NCBI GenBank assembly: GCA_037951165.1
Contig: JBBDHG010000008.1
Coordinates: 3,467,501 to 3,531,500 of the forward strand
From: Lophius americanus
Taxonomy: Eukaryota > Chordata > Actinopteri > Lophiiformes > Lophiidae
DNA: 64,000 bases
Direction: 5' to 3'
In this document: positions 34,776-47,390 of the stretch, one piece after another
Position numbering within the stretch: the stretch's first letter is position 1
How the letters are laid out: the number at the start of each line of letters is the position of its first letter
Notes under the pieces: model-generated
Databases searched by the model: none
Told to the model about the DNA's origin: nothing
Seen by the model: the letters and a program-made list of their open reading frames with translations, nothing else
Made by a program: the position numbers and the translations under genes

Positions 34776-35239
34776 TTTTATATTTCTGTGTCCCATTGTT
34801 GGGACTCGTGAGTTAATTCTAATGTGATGTTACACTTGTGAGAAAGAGTGAGTATGCAACACGAAACGCCTGCGAGAACAGAAAGACACGAGTGTCACCT
34901 AGTGTGTCCAGGTTAGTGTGGTTAAAGAAAATGTATGAATCATCAAGTGACAGACTCTGATATTGAGAAATGAAAGGGTCCTGGGAGCTTGCGAGTAGTC
35001 TCGGTACGCCAGGGGGTGAAATCTAGAAGTGCCAGTACTGTATCCCAGTGCGTATCAACCCACTTGAAGCACTGTTAATAACCAGACGAACAGTGGTTAA
35101 CACTAGTCAACATTATTGGGTTGATAACATTCAGAAGCTGACATTACCTAACAGTAATAGTAGTAGCTTCAAAAGGGCACAATGAGAAAGAGAACCGGAA
35201 TGGAGTTGGATGATGGCATCCATATATCTTTAAAGCATT

Positions 35240-36898
35240 TTTTTTATAAAAAGCTTGACCTAATGACGAAACCCTCCACTTGTGGCCTCGACCCCTTTCC
35301 TACAGCCCTTGTAAAACTAACACCTCTTCCATCAGTCCCATGATCACCAATGTAATAAACCAATCCCTCCAGGCTGGCTTTGTTCCATCTGCCCTAAAAG
35401 CCGCCATAATCAGACCACTCCTCAAAAACCCACTCTCGATACAGAAGTTTTTGCAAATTACAGGCCCGTTTCAAAACTCCCATTCCTCTCCAAAGTATTG
35501 GAAAAATTAGTTGCTGCCCACCTCCAGGACCACCTCAACCTCTTTGAAACCTATCAGTCTGGTTTCTGCTCCGCCCACAGCGCAGAAACAGCTCTGCTTA
35601 GAGTCACAAATGACCTACGGATGGCAGCAGATGCTGGTTCACCTTTCCTCCCGATTCTCATTCTCATCTCATTGATTTGTCTGTTGTCTTTGACACTGTT
35701 GACAATGGAATACTCCTACACTGTCTACATCACACCACTGGACTCACTGTCACCTTCCAAACTGGATTCAATCCTACTTCACTGACAGAACAGAATACAT
35801 TTCCCTTGGAAGTTCAAGGTCTCGGACACACATCGTCACATGGGGGGGTCCCTCAGGGATCGGTTCTTGGCCCCATTCTCTTCATACTGTACATGCTCCC
35901 CCTTGGTCTTGTCATCAGTCGATATGGACTCTCATTCCATTGCTACGCTGATGACAAGCAAATCTATATAAAAACTGACACATGTTCCTCTGCAGCTTCT
36001 CCATCCTCATCATCATCTCCTGTGTCAACTCTCCGCGCTTGTCTGGAGGAGATAAAGGTGTGGATGAAAAACAACTTTCTCCAGTTGAACAGCTCCAAAA
36101 CCAAAGCAATTTTAATTGCCAACCCACATTAGAACCCAGTCTTCCTCTATAGCCAGCATTAACTTCTCTGGTCACGACATTCCCCTCTCTTCATCAGTCA
36201 CCAACCTCGGTATAAGATTTGACCCTCAACTCACTTTTGAATCCCACATCAAACACATCTACAAGATCTCCTTTCGCCATCTCAGAAATATTTCCAAACT
36301 CCGTTCTTCACTCACTCACGTTTGTTTCCTCCAGACTGGATTACTGTAACGCACTTCTCATCGGGATCCCTGATAAAAGTCTTCAAAGACTACAGTATGT
36401 TCAAAACAGTGCTGCAAGTATCCTGATGAGTGCCTGAACACAAACACATCACCCCTGTTCTTCATTCACTTCACTTGCTTCCCACCTCCAAAAGCATTGA
36501 TTATAAGACCTCCCTCCTCACTCACCAGTGCATCCATGGCAATGCAGCCCCCTACAAGATAGAACTACTCACCCCACTGACCTCAACACGATCCCTCCGC
36601 TCTACCCACTCATACCGCCTCCTCCTTCCCCGTACTAAGCTCAACACAATGGGTAAACGGGCCTTCTGTTCTGCTCACCCTTGTCTGCGGAATGCCCTCC
36701 CTGACCATCTGAGGGCTCCACAGACGACTGAGAAATTTAAAAAAAAGGACTTAAAACATTCCTTTTTAGCAGTACCTATAACTTTTAATTAACATTGCTG
36801 GTTTTTGGTCATATTTGTACATAATTATTATTATATTTTTTATTGATGCTTTTATCTGCTTTTACCTTGTAGCACACTTTGAGATTTGATCCAAATGT
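35240..36898 (+). mobile_element. 5'-truncated L2-clade LINE (inactive)
   Basis: Plus-strand reverse-transcriptase text runs through several frames: LKAAIIRPLLKNP, QSGFCSAHSAETALLRVTND, GVPQGSVLGPILFILYMLPL and FHCYADDKQIYIK, with the catalytic YADD intact at 35944-35955. LDYCNALLIGIPDKSLQRLQ and ATSRSLRST-type C-terminal text follow. The frame breaks near 35500, 35690, 36125, 36310 and 36435. The 3' tail CACTTTGAGATTTGATCC ends at about 36898. No ORF1 or endonuclease; inside intron 5. Confidence 0.9.
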
Positions 36899-39328
36899 AA
36901 ATTGAGATTTCCAACACAGTCGTGCGAGCTAACTAAATGTTAGGTAACGTAGCGTTAGTCAAAGTAACACCACGCTGAAGTAGTTAAAGGCTTCTTGTCA
37001 TTGTATTTTCCCTCCATCCCTCTTGATTCCAGGTGGTTAAACCTGCGTTATTATCAAATTATTTCTTTATCAAAAGCATCACAATACCAGCAAACAACCC
37101 TGATCACACAATAGATGAACAGGACATTAAGTCATTGCTTTTGTGCTTATCGAAAAAGCTGTTCTGATTGAAAGCGCAGGCGTATGTAAACACCAGGTCC
37201 CATTAGATCCCTACTCATTCAAACAGTTGACCCAAAATCTTTTATCAGAATGATTTCAATCAGAATGAAAGAGGTGTCCATGTAAACAGACAGCGTCAGA
37301 AGACTTATCAAGGCAGTGCTTGTTTTAGTAGTAACATGCGTGGTATTATAACCATCTTTGTCTGTATTCCATTAAGATGCCATATCACCAATTTGATCAT
37401 AAATAGTTTCAGCTTTATAACCGGATTATGAACTTCATTAACTAAATAGAGAAACTTGAATATCAATTTTGAATTTTAAATTGAGACAGTTGCCACTACT
37501 ACTGGAAAACCTTCATTTAAGAAGATGTAGAAAGGACATTATGTAATAAGAAAATAAGAGCAAACTCAAGCAAATTGTAAAGACATATGTGAAGAAAGGA
37601 AGACTTCAGCAGACATGTCAAATTAACTGTATAACAAAAAGGAGAAGTTTGTCAGTGAAAAGTGCTGGTAAAGAAAGACCGACAGTTACTTTGTTTTGGA
37701 CTAGATTATATATTTTCTGATCATCAGTTTCTCTGTCATTTTCTGAGTTTCCTTTTAACATTGGGTAGTTTTTTAAGTGTTTGCAGTCTTTATTTTCATC
37801 AAAAAAAGCCTTCATGTAGAATTTGTAGGTGCTCAATAGATTCCATGTAGATGCCTTATGAATAGGTTGGTTGAGGTTGATGGTAAAGTCCCATACAGTA
37901 TATTACAGTGGTTAGTATACTGTATCCTTCTTATTGTATTTCCTGTGTGTATTTTGACTGCTCCATATGCCAATTTTAATTGATGGTAATTTAACCTCTG
38001 GAAGTATATTGCGTTGTCAACACCTGATGGTGTTCGCAGTATTTTTGCATTCATTTGTTCCAGAACAAATATTTTCTATATTTAGCCGACCAAACCCAAA
38101 TATACACATCTTTTATATTCAATGAATGACGAAAAGGAAAGGAAAACCTTTTTCTGACTGATATAACTATGAGATGATGATTCAAGAGACACTATATGTG
38201 TCTCTTTACAGTGAGGACAGGAGGAGGCAAGGATGTCAAGCAGGGACTATCGAGTGGTTAAGGTTGGTGAAGGCACCTACATGATGAATCTGACAGATCA
38301 GCTGTAGAAGACAACCACAGGAAAGACAACCCTTATTGCAGCCTGCTGGCTTCAATAATAAACCGCACTTCCCTGACTAGTGTGTGAACTTTAAACAGCA
38401 GGGAGCACGGAAACAGTTCGGATTTAGGCTGGCAATTCAACATAAAAAGATTGTAATCTCAAGTCATATGTATACACGATCTAATTCCCGAGGTAGAATT
38501 ATTCTGTGGCATTTTAATTAATAACTTAAGCTGCAGCAAAGCCAGTGAGTTGCGTTGCGGAGGATCATGGGAGTGATATTTTTTTTGTTACGTATTTAGC
38601 AAATGTTTGAGAACCTCTGTCCTGTTAGAAGTGTATTTTTTTTGTCGCTTGAAGCCACTCAGAAGTAAAGCAGTGTATACACTGCAGTTTCTTTCTCAGT
38701 ATCCCCAGCTGTCCAGCCAGAGAAGACATTTGAAATACACAGAGCATTCACTGCTGATAACTGGTTCTGGCAAAGCACACATACCCACTGAAAGCACTTC
38801 AGAGGAAACATAACTACTCAACTTCTTGAGTGGTTATGTCCCTCTCCAGGCATTGAACACAGTGCATCTTTGTTTATTGTTCAGGTCAGATTATGTCTCG
38901 AGTCGAGCCTTTTCAGTTAGGTTCTCAAAAGTGTACCAACGACAGTTAAGGTCCCGACTTTGCGCAACTGCAGAAAAGAGTCAAAACACTGCAGTGCCTA
39001 CACTTTTCTACCATTTTGCCAAATTCTAACTGAGCTCAAAGTAGGCACAGGTTTTTTAGAGGCAAGAGGGAGATCAAAATATAAAAAGTAATTTGAATTT
39101 AAATAAACCATTAGCAGTTATCAGTATAATTGATAAAATAATCAAATAGTTTTTAAATCTTCTTTGGGAAAAATCTATTATTGTAATTCAGAGTATGCTT
39201 CAACCGCAAGGCGAAAGACAGCCCGAGAACAGAAGATGGCTTATCCTCCTCTGGATGTGGGAAATAATATTAAGCTGGGAGTTTTGATGTTTTGGCTGAT
39301 TATTTTAAGTTTAAGTAGTGTTCCTCAC
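36899..39328 (-). other. Rest of sos2 intron 5 toward exon 5
   Basis: Contains a CATGTAAAC-type MITE fragment around 37150-37300 (TATGTAAACACC, GATTTCAATCAGAATGA, TCCATGTAAACAGA) and a repeat block at 38450-38640 listed separately. No coding signal. Confidence 0.45.
38450..38640 (+). repeat. Dispersed repeat block, copy 1
   Basis: Shares ordered motifs with 39845-40110: GATCTAATTCC, ATTATTCTGTGGCATTTTAA, CAGCAAAGCCAGTGAGTTG, GAGAACCTCTGTCCTGTTAG and AAGTGTATTTTT. Same orientation. Probably a fragment of a hAT-like element. Confidence 0.55.
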
Positions 39329-39535
39329 CTGAGGCGTGAAGATTTTGTTATTGGACAGGAAATGATGGCGAAAGACTTTGATGATGAGGTCAAGCTCGCG
39401 CAGGTACTGCCGCTCCTCTGCAATTTCCAGCTTCACCAGGTCGTCATATGTGAGTTCCCCGGAGGATGACGGCTCATCTGTGCACTGAGACATCAGGCCA
39501 ATATCCTCTTCTTGATCAAACATGTCCATGAGCAC
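39329..39535 (-). CDS. sos2: sos2 exon 5, start of DH domain
   Basis: 69 codons (142-210), phase 0 at both ends, acceptor TCTAG, donor CAG|GTGAGG. It encodes VLMDMFDQEEDIGLMS, an acidic Ser-rich linker with EPSSSGELTYDDLV, then the first DH helix EERQYLRELDLIIKVF. The MDMFDQ wording is SOS2-like (SOS1 has MFHQ). The DH domain is linked to Rac exchange and blocks the distal Ras site in the autoinhibited state. Confidence 0.96.
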
Positions 39536-39616
39536 CTAGAGGTAGACGAGGTAAACAATTTGTCAAATTAAGTTATTCCTTTATTTTTTACGAAGATTGA
39601 GAGTCCTTCAACTCAC

Positions 39617-39781
39617 CTTATCTGCGCACATTGACACCTTAATGTCCTGCTGGGTAATTTCATAGTGCCGAATGTTACCAACATAGTTGCCAGCCAGTTT
39701 GAGAATGTCAGCTGATATGTATTCAAGTACAGCCACGATATAGAGAGACACATGGTAATCCACTTTATAGCCCAAAACCTC
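39617..39781 (-). CDS. sos2: sos2 exon 4, second half of histone-fold domain
   Basis: 55 codons (87-141), phase 0 at both ends, acceptor CAACAG, donor AAG|GTGAGT. It encodes EVLGYKVDYHVSLYIVAVLE, then the helix ISADILKLAGNYV and YEITQQDIKVSMCADK, the second histone-fold repeat leading to DH. Separated from exon 5 by only 81 bp. Direct-repeat blocks flank exons 4 and 5 (see findings). Confidence 0.96.
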
Positions 39782-39844
39782 CTGTTGAAAAAAATAAAAT
39801 AAATTAAATCATTACTGGCAGCTAGGGCTCTGGGATTAAATGTA

Positions 39845-40110
39845 AAAACATCACAATCTCATTCCAGACATACATGCGATCTCATTTCTGAAGTAAAACC
39901 ATTCTGCAGGGTTTTAATTTATAACATAAAACTGCAACAAAGCCAACGACTTGTGTTCCAACTCCCCCTGACGAGCCAGAGCAGGCGCTTTAAAAGACTG
40001 GGCTCATGGGTACTATGTATCTGGACATGGGGAAGTATTGGAGTTCTTGTTGTTGTTGTCACATGCATAACGCATGAAAGCATGCTGGGGAACCTCCATC
40101 TTGTTAGAAG
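39845..40110 (+). repeat. Dispersed repeat block, copy 2
   Basis: Counterpart of 38450-38640: GATCTCATTTC, CCATTCTGCAGGGTTTTAAT, CAACAAAGCCAACGACTTG, GGGAACCTCCATCTTGTTAG and AAGTTTATTTTT. Lies in intron 3, on the other side of exons 4 and 5. Confidence 0.55.
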
Positions 40111-40319
40111 TTTATTTTTCATGCACAGTACAGCTGCCGGGAGTTAAACCCCTTAAGTGGAGACATATATCTCTGTGGGTTACAAACAGAGCGCACGGCG
40201 CTTTTTAATTTTTCATGTCCAAGACAAAGTACAATATGATGTAAACGGAATTTGTGAAATTGTTGAGAGCATTTTCATATGAATTCTAAGCAAAAAACCC
40301 CACAAAAAACACAGTGATT

Positions 40320-41175
40320 GTCATTTTTGCCAGAATCTACAAGCCAGTGTTGTGCTGTTGACAAATTTAATAGTCAAAGAGTCGCGAAATACGAAGGAAG
40401 TAAACAATAGCGCCATGGCAGCAACATAGCAACAGAAAACATCCAAGGCGTAGCATAAATTCTTCCTCAGCACGGCCAAAAAAATTGTAAAACGAAAGAA
40501 GTGCAAAGCTGACCTGTCCTAGCGCAGAGCACGTCAGTAATGCCGGAGCATTTGAACTTGAGACTCGTTGGCTCTATAGACGATGAAGACTCGTCTCTCT
40601 GAGCTAGTTAACTAGCTCCATGTTAAAGGGCATGTACTTAACCCTTCCGTTGGGTTTAGAAATGTAGTGAATTGTTAATGACGTGAGTACCAAATAACTA
40701 TTATTAAATCCAGATGATATTCTTCACGTTACAAATGTGCCCCTACGTTAAAATCATACATGTTGCATCGCTAATGGAGACGTCTTACATTACTGCTTGA
40801 AGTGTGTTACTGCCTGCCGAGTGCACACCTCTGCATCATCTAGTATCAGCAGTGTTGTGATGCAACATGAAAGGACTAGATTACAGCTCAGCAAATACAC
40901 AGATTGCGTAGAAATTATATAAAAGCAGTAAAGTTTATTAAAAGACATTTTGTGCCGAAGAATGTCTGTATTGTTTTCATTGTTAGTTTGCTTGTGCCTA
41001 AAACAAGCTAAAGCTAGATTCAAAAGCTGTTAGCAAAATTTGGGCCAATTAGAAATTGTGTATTTATTTTTACCTAACCTTTAATTAAAAAGGAGAAAAA
41101 AATTATCCGATTAATCGGTCGATTATTTAAAGATTAATCGACTATCAAAATAGTCATTAGTTGCAGCCCTAGTTT
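40320..41175 (-). mobile_element. hAT-like non-autonomous element (intron 3)
   Basis: The right end, read in reverse, is TAGGGCTGCAACTAATGACT, then ATTTTGATAGTCGATTAATC and a CGATTAATCGG palindrome, a very common vertebrate hAT end. The minus strand also carries NLCYALDVFC-like text shared with the copy at 50.45-50.99 kb. The left limit is approximate. Confidence 0.7.
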
Positions 41176-41184
41176 ACAGACACT

Positions 41185-42025
41185 GCCTATTTCCAAATAG
41201 ATTTGGAAAAGACGCCTAATTAGAAAGAAAATGCTGCATGTAATCAGCTTTTCCCGAAATAAAAGGCCCTTTCCGAATTAAATTTCATTCCTTTCCAAGG
41301 TTGTATAAGTCCTTTTGGAAAGACGTTCGGAAAGGAAACTGCTGCATGTAAACGCTATTTGGAATGGTCCCTGGTGAGCGCTTACTCGGCGGCGCTACTC
41401 AAGTGCACAATGCCAGCATTTAATGATCTAGATCCCCGCAGAGAGTTTGTTTTAATGCAAATCTCAAAAAATTAAGTTGGGAACTAAGAAATAATGAACT
41501 CTACAAACACTTCCCAAAAAGACTTTCAGGAGCCACGACGGACCGACACTGTGAACAAATTAGGATGCTTTGGAAAAAGAAAGGCGATTTGATGATCAGC
41601 AAAGTATACATAAATCCCACAACAATTGTCACATTTTATCCAACAAATTAAGTTATTAAAAAGGAGGAATACCGCTGTAAAAGTCTCTCACCATTGGTGG
41701 ATATCTGTTTTCAGAATACACGCGTGTGAGGAGGAGTTTTGGCCCTTTAACATTATTTCGGTTGATTGATTAATGTAACATACCTGGTGAGTTTACCAGA
41801 CTACACGGCCTCACTAATAACTTTATATTTGAATACTCTGTAATGTTGTAACGTTAGGCAGAAACAAGTCATAGGTAAGGCAATGTCTTTTCCTCTCTCC
41901 CTCAATCCATCTCTCCTCTCTCCAGTATAGGAGTAAACATGAGTTATTATCAACTGTTTCAGGAATACCCTTTTGGAATGATTTCATTCTGAAAGCAGAA
42001 AAGTGTCCATGTAAACCCACCTATT
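41185..42025. mobile_element. CATGTAAAC-type MITE (intron 3)
   Basis: Contains GCTGCATGTAATCAGC, CTGCATGTAAACGC and, at the right, GGAATGATTTCATTCTGAAAG and GTGTCCATGTAAACCCACC. Related fragments occur near 37.2 and 51.7-52.6 kb. No coding capacity. Family unnamed. Confidence 0.45.
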
Positions 42026-42729
42026 AACCCCATTTGTTCAGCTCAGTTAATCTAAACCGAGCTGCCAGAGTAGTAAACCTAATTGGATTATAAATATTTC
42101 CCAGCAATGGCCAAAAGTTTTTAGTATTTGCATCAGAGTTGATGTCATGTATGAATATGAACACTGTTAAAATCCAAATATGCTAACAAAACTCATTTCA
42201 ACATGCATATTTCAAGACCAATGGACAATTTTTATTTTTCCAAATGTTTTATAAAAAAGTACAGAGCCTCCCTACGGTTACGTAAGATTTTTTTTTTGCC
42301 ATGCATCAATCAGTGCACTTAGTTTACTGAACTGAACAAACAGTTAGCAAACCATGCATACAAAATAGTTAACTCTGCAGACTGACTTGTATGACATTAA
42401 TTCATTCTCAGAATTTAAAAAGAATTTGTATTTTGACAAACAGAGACTTTGTCACAAATTAATCAATAAACAACACTATTATGCTATTAATTATTCAGAA
42501 CCATAATCAGGGCCGTAGAGTCTTACAATCACAAACCGCAATAACAGATAAATAATTCTGGCAGACGAGACTCATACTCAATATAACACCCTATCGGAGC
42601 ACAGATTAAGAATATTACAGCACAAATTATAAACTGTACACTGGTTTAAACATGGAAGGTACAGGTAAAAAAGTCTCTCTGGAGTGCACAAGTCTATGTG
42701 AGACAGGTTCATTATCCAAGACTATTTAC
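42026..42729 (-). other. Sos2 intron 3 remainder, nothing recognised
   Basis: AT-rich intron next to the exon 3 donor. No coding signal or repeat identified. Confidence 0.5.
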
Positions 42730-42861
42730 CTTAAGCAGTGGGTGTATTTTATCCACAGGCAGAAGTAAGGGGTTTCTTCTTTTCCGTTTTTCTATTGCTG
42801 ATTGGGCGTCAGCAATCGCCCATTTATCTATTGGGTGGGGAAAAGTTTTCTGAACCCGTTC
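42730..42861 (-). CDS. sos2: sos2 exon 3, histone-fold domain
   Basis: 44 codons (43-86), phase 0 at both ends, acceptor TTACAG, donor AAG|GTAAAT. It begins ERVQKTFPHPIDKWAI and continues through the basic EKRKRRNP stretch to PVDKIHPLLK, a near-invariant part of the SOS histone fold. The basic cluster fits the membrane-facing surface described for this domain. Intron 3 downstream (2948 bp) carries hAT-like and other repeats. Confidence 0.96.
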
Positions 42862-45142
42862 CTGTAAAGACAGAAATCATTTTCTTAACATTTTATAAAT
42901 TTGGATATATTGATACAGTTCATCGACAAATGTTAATTAAGTCAATCACTCAAGGTCAAAGTCAAGGACACGTTTATCAAATTTTACGGGACAGCATTGC
43001 AGAGATACAGACTTTTGAACAATTTGACAGTATCATTAAAAAATAGTTCTAAAATATTAGAACCACCACAATCTGCAATTTGATGCTGAATATGAAATAT
43101 TTGTAGGGAGAAATGTGCATTGGTTCAAAGTACTGTAATCCATACATAATGCAGATTGGGATTCAATCAATTTTAAGAAACAATAAATAAATCTGTGGAA
43201 GGTAAAAATTTATATCCAGCTGAATATCGGATTGGAAAAACACATGGTTCCAAATGCAGGGAGTACATTTCCAGGGTCAAGGAAATATGTTATATTACTA
43301 ATTTGGCAGAGTAAGGGTGCGTGTATGTTAGGCATAGAGGTGCACAGATTGGAATTTTTTTTTTCGATGATTTTTATAAAGGCTTGCCAGCCGATACAGC
43401 TGTTTGCCGATTTCAATATTCGATTTTCTAAGTTTTAAAACCATAATCAGTAGTGTGTTTAAAGCATTACATTGCAAAGCATTACATTGCAAGTAAGGTG
43501 GGTCGGCATTATTTATGTGTTCTGACTTGTTGAAATGAATGTATGCTACGTCCTCCTTGCAGTGTGTTTATTAAACTGATTGTATGACATTTCAAACTTT
43601 GAAATGAGGCATTCAGTCAATTATATGTTTAACGTTGTCTTTGTTCATGGACTTCAGGGCTCGTGGCCGGCTCGGTGCTCTCGCTAGCTTTAACCACCAA
43701 GCACATCAGCTTCTTGATATATGGTATTTTCCTCGGGCTGATTAAAGTTTAAGTGTCTTAAAAATCTTAAAAATTTAGGAAGCCATTCTTTCAAGATGGT
43801 CAACTGTTTCTATAGAGACTTTCACAAGTTGAAGTGTGTCAAAACTGATTCAGACCTGGGTCTGCTGGGCAGCCCTCGTGGAAAAATGAACACCCATTCT
43901 CAAGCACAGTTCCAGTGTTGCGCAAGGCTAATATGAGGCTTGGGGAAAAAGTAAATTCTTACTTAAGTTCAGTATCTCTCCTTCAAAGCAGAAAGCGGAA
44001 GTGCAATGTATTGTCATGGATGTAATTTTTCTATTTCCATTAGAATGGTCACTTATAGTTTATAATTATATAATTTTTCTGTCATCACCCTCTGATTGCC
44101 AGGGTCTTGTTAAACTCTTTGAGCTTCATGTACTACAGACATCAATAACTCATTAGCAGAGTATTGTCAAAACAGTCACGCACACAAAAAAACTCATTAC
44201 AGAGGAAGACATCAGTTATGAGGTAGACAACAAAATTACAATCTCATTTCTTATTAAAATGAGCTTTCCTTTGTTAACACAACAATAACATGGTACCGTA
44301 TCCAGATGTCAGACGAGTGACATGGGAATATCTACAAGGCTCCAAAGTAAAAATATATTAGATGGTGAAGTCATTAAAATATTATGTTGTAGGTTGCCAT
44401 TTCAACAAAAATCTGTACACATGTCAGTGGTCACCTGTCGCTTATACTACAATAACTAGAATTTGAAGGAATTTATATAAGGGATAACAAGTAACGATAT
44501 TTTGTCATATTTACTAACCAGTCTTAATTTTACTGTCAGTACTCAGTCAGTGATCACATCAGCTTGCATCACCAAGCTATCATAGCACTGGAAATGATGA
44601 AATTAGATTAGATTACATATAGATTAAATATATTTGTGTACGTAGTAAAATACTCATAGATCAAATCAGATATTTTCTTTTGACCTGGTTCTGGCTCATG
44701 GTGCTACACTGGGATGGCCGGAAACCACAAAACCCACCTCTCCAGTGTATAACATATATATGAGTCAATTTTTAAACAATGCCTTTTTTTTAAACTAAAC
44801 CGTGTTTTTTAAGTTAATGGTGGTGCAACTCTGATAAATTGTTGTTACAGTATTTTGTTGGCGATAGAATTACTCTTTGGTTCTGGTTAGATTAAAAAAA
44901 AATTCCCCATCGGCTTCAGGCCTTCAGGAGAATACTGCAACACCGTTGTGCTGTAAAGCTCCAGAAATGTTCGCGCGACTGTCCATCATCATAGGGGTAC
45001 ATAAGGCAATGACGGAAATACATATTTGGGTGATGTTTTATGATAGAGATGTTAATAACTTGAGGTTACCGACTGTGCAGCTGAATCACATCCTCCATAT
45101 TCTCTTAATATAAATTGATATTAAGTCTCGCTCCAGACTTAC
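42862..45142 (-). other. sos2 intron 2
   Basis: 2281-bp intron. At about 43338-43440 AGAGGTGCACAGATTGG, a T run and GCCGATTTCAATATTCGATT resemble a degenerate hAT end. Otherwise AT-rich with no exon signal. Confidence 0.5.
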
Positions 45143-45268
45143 CTCTACATCCTGCACGGAGCGAGGTTGGGCCACACACAGCATATTCAGCAGCTGTAGG
45201 ATCAGCTCCTCAATATGCTGCAGGGCGTCCTCCTTGGCCAAGAGGTTTGGATGGACCTGCTTCTGTAC
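45143..45268 (-). CDS. sos2: sos2 exon 2, histone-fold domain
   Basis: 42 codons (in-window 1-42), phase 0 at both ends, acceptor TTCAG, donor GAG|GTAAGT. It reads VQKQVHPNLL, then a helix with IEELILQLLN and AQPRSVQDVE, matching the start of the SOS histone-fold domain just after the first-exon sequence. This domain packs against the DH-PH unit and takes part in autoinhibition and membrane-lipid binding. It is the most 5' exon found. Intron 2 downstream is 2281 bp. Confidence 0.95.
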
Positions 45269-46689
45269 CTGAATGTCAAGAGAAAAATACAGAATGAAAA
45301 ACAGAAGAAAAAAAATCTATGAGGAAAAGCAAAAGAGTGGCTCTGAGGTCAAGAGTGTGAGGAGCACCCTATTTCCTAAAGCCAGATAAAAAACAAAAGG
45401 TGATGAGAACACTGCAGTTTATGAAACTAACGAAACATGGCATGAAGCATTTAATTTAGTCTAACTGATGTGAAACCAGCGAGGACAGACAGTGTCGCCA
45501 TTGGTGTTTTGTTTTTTTTGCACGCTACAGATTGTTATTTTCTATTATATCTGGTCATTTGCCAAAATTACTGTTTATTCAAATATGCACACTTACAGAA
45601 GAATGGTGGTTGGATGAATAAATGGTTGGATAGATTTAGATATAATTATAATATATTTCATAAACAAATTAGCTTTGATTCATTTTAAAAGAGCATAAAA
45701 ATCCAATTGCAGAAGCGGAAGCATTTAAGCAACTCCTCACATTGGATCCATTTCTATTGATTATTAAATTATTGGCACTTGGTCAAAATCATACCGCATC
45801 ATTACTTCTGCCAAGGATGCTATGTATTCACTTCTGTGCATTTTTCTGTTTGTTACCTCGCCAAGGAGGTTGGTTCTCACTCCTGTGCGTCTGTGTTTGT
45901 TTGTGACGACGTTACGGAAAAACTACAGAACAGATTTGAATTAAATCTTACCCAGAGGTAGATTTTAGCATATCCTAGAGGTAATTTCGGTGACATTATG
46001 TGCTTCACAGTATTTATAATCAAATAAAATGTTATGCCATTTGGAGGAGTGACGTCGCAATGTTGTTATTGTAGCCATTGTACCGTACCTTTGACACCAT
46101 TGAGGATCCTTTTGGGGTGGAACTGGGGACTCAATGGGCTAAACACAGACGCTGAATCGTAATGCGCAAGAGACGACCGTCACCAGAGCGTTTGAGAGAT
46201 ACTGATACGGTTTGTTGGAGTTGTTGTTATATTCAGAAGGGTTAGGCCGCCTCCGCCCCCCAGCTCTCACAAGCCAAAGCTAGCCCGACTCACTGACGCT
46301 GATTTTCAGTTTCTTTTAACAAAGAGTTTCTATGTTAGAAGGATTATTGCAGCATTTCTAAACGACCAAAATTATCTGGCAGTGAATATAAAAAGAAGAG
46401 GATATTTAAGTAGCGGGCATTCCAAAAACAGAGGGATTTGGTATTACGATATAAAAAATCCTTGGAGTGTTAGCAAGTTGAGACTAACACAAGAGAGGAG
46501 ACCACAAGAACTGTGCCATATATGGTGTGGTAGAGCAGTTTTCTCAACTCAAGAGCACGGGAACATATTTGGAATGTTGTATGATATTCTACCCATCACG
46601 ATAAAGAACGATTTGGATGCACATTATTGGAAAAAGCCCTGACACACTAGCCCAGAGATGTTGATGGGGAAAAACGTTTTGATGAGACA

Positions 46690-46870
46690 CACTGATGGAA
46701 TACATTTTTTCATAAAGCTTTTATAGCATTACAAGTTCTTCTCACACTCCCCATTTCAGTTGCTTCAGGAGAAGGCAGTTTCTCAAAGTTCAAACTAATT
46801 GTATAAAAAAAAAAAAACATTACAATGAAACAAGACATGCTGGCTCCATGGAGCATTAACTTAGACAGAA
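46690..46870 (+). mobile_element. hAT transposase C-terminal relic
   Basis: The frame from about 46728 reads ALQVLLTLPISVASGEGSFS, then KFKLI, the conserved dimerisation-region motif of hAT transposases, followed by stops. Upstream short open frames (46382-46642) may be other parts of the same element but are not recognisable. Confidence 0.65.
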
Positions 46871-47059
46871 AATCCAAATAAAGGATTCAGCTCACTCACT
46901 CACTTTTTAAAGCCTGCTGTGTCCACTTCTGAAAGGTAAGCTTTATATGGTCTTCATGTTGATGTGGCTGGGCACATCTCATGTGCGTGCGTTTCTTAGC
47001 TGCACAGCAGAGAGTCGTGTATTGGAGTTATTTGCAGGAGCTTTAGGAGCCGATATTGG

Positions 47060-47390
47060 GTTATTATATTGCCAAAAAGTTCTGGATATTATGGAATTGT
47101 CATTGATGCCACCGCCACCCCTGTAGATCCTTTGTGTTAACGAGATAACTCAAAAACTATTTCTTGGATCAATTTTATACCCACATAGACTTTTGTGCGA
47201 AGAATAAAAGGAATTATTTTGAGGAAGGTCGGTTATATATTTCTGACCCGTGGAGGATCTTTATCTCCAAATGTTTTCGGCCATAACTTCTCAACCATTG
47301 GTCCAATTAAGGCAGGAATTAGTCCAAATTTGGTGCAGATGAATTTGTCTCAGGTAGATCTATCTTGTTTATATCCTATTTAACCCTAAT
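47060..47390 (-). repeat. ~283-bp repeat family, inverse orientation (intron 1)
   Basis: On the minus strand: ATCTGCACCAAATTTGG, GAGAAGTTATGGCCGAAAAC, then text corresponding to the ATTTTTGAGTTATCT segment, as in the 21-22 kb array. Slightly more than one unit. Confidence 0.6.

Larger units (their letters stand above)
3925..45268 (-). other. sos2: sos2 gene (exons 2-23 and 3' UTR), Ras guanine-nucleotide exchange factor SOS2
   Basis: SOS2 is recruited by Grb2 to activated receptors at the plasma membrane and loads Ras with GTP; its DH-PH module is linked to Rac. Twenty-two coding exons join with compatible phases into 1305 codons plus stop. Human SOS2 has about 1332 residues, so with a first exon of about 29 codons the length is as expected. 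Domain order in in-window codon numbers: histone fold 1 to ~165, DH ~170-360, PH ~412-517, REM ~565-715, CDC25 ~750-990, proline-rich tail ~1000-1305. No stop, frameshift or missing exon is visible after exon 1. SOS2 rather than SOS1 is favoured by family-specific wording in exons 5, 17, 20 and 23, compared with remembered human sequences. Exon 1 and the promoter are not in view. Exon numbers follow the human gene. Confidence 0.95.

Noticed and set aside
35280..36792. Series of overlapping open frames taken as one active LINE protein
   Set aside because: At least five frame breaks and absence of the endonuclease part show a dead copy despite an intact YADD motif.
46382..46642. 86-codon plus-strand open frame in intron 1
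   Set aside because: Not recognisable as a gene. It is close to a hAT transposase relic and is more likely part of that decayed element.
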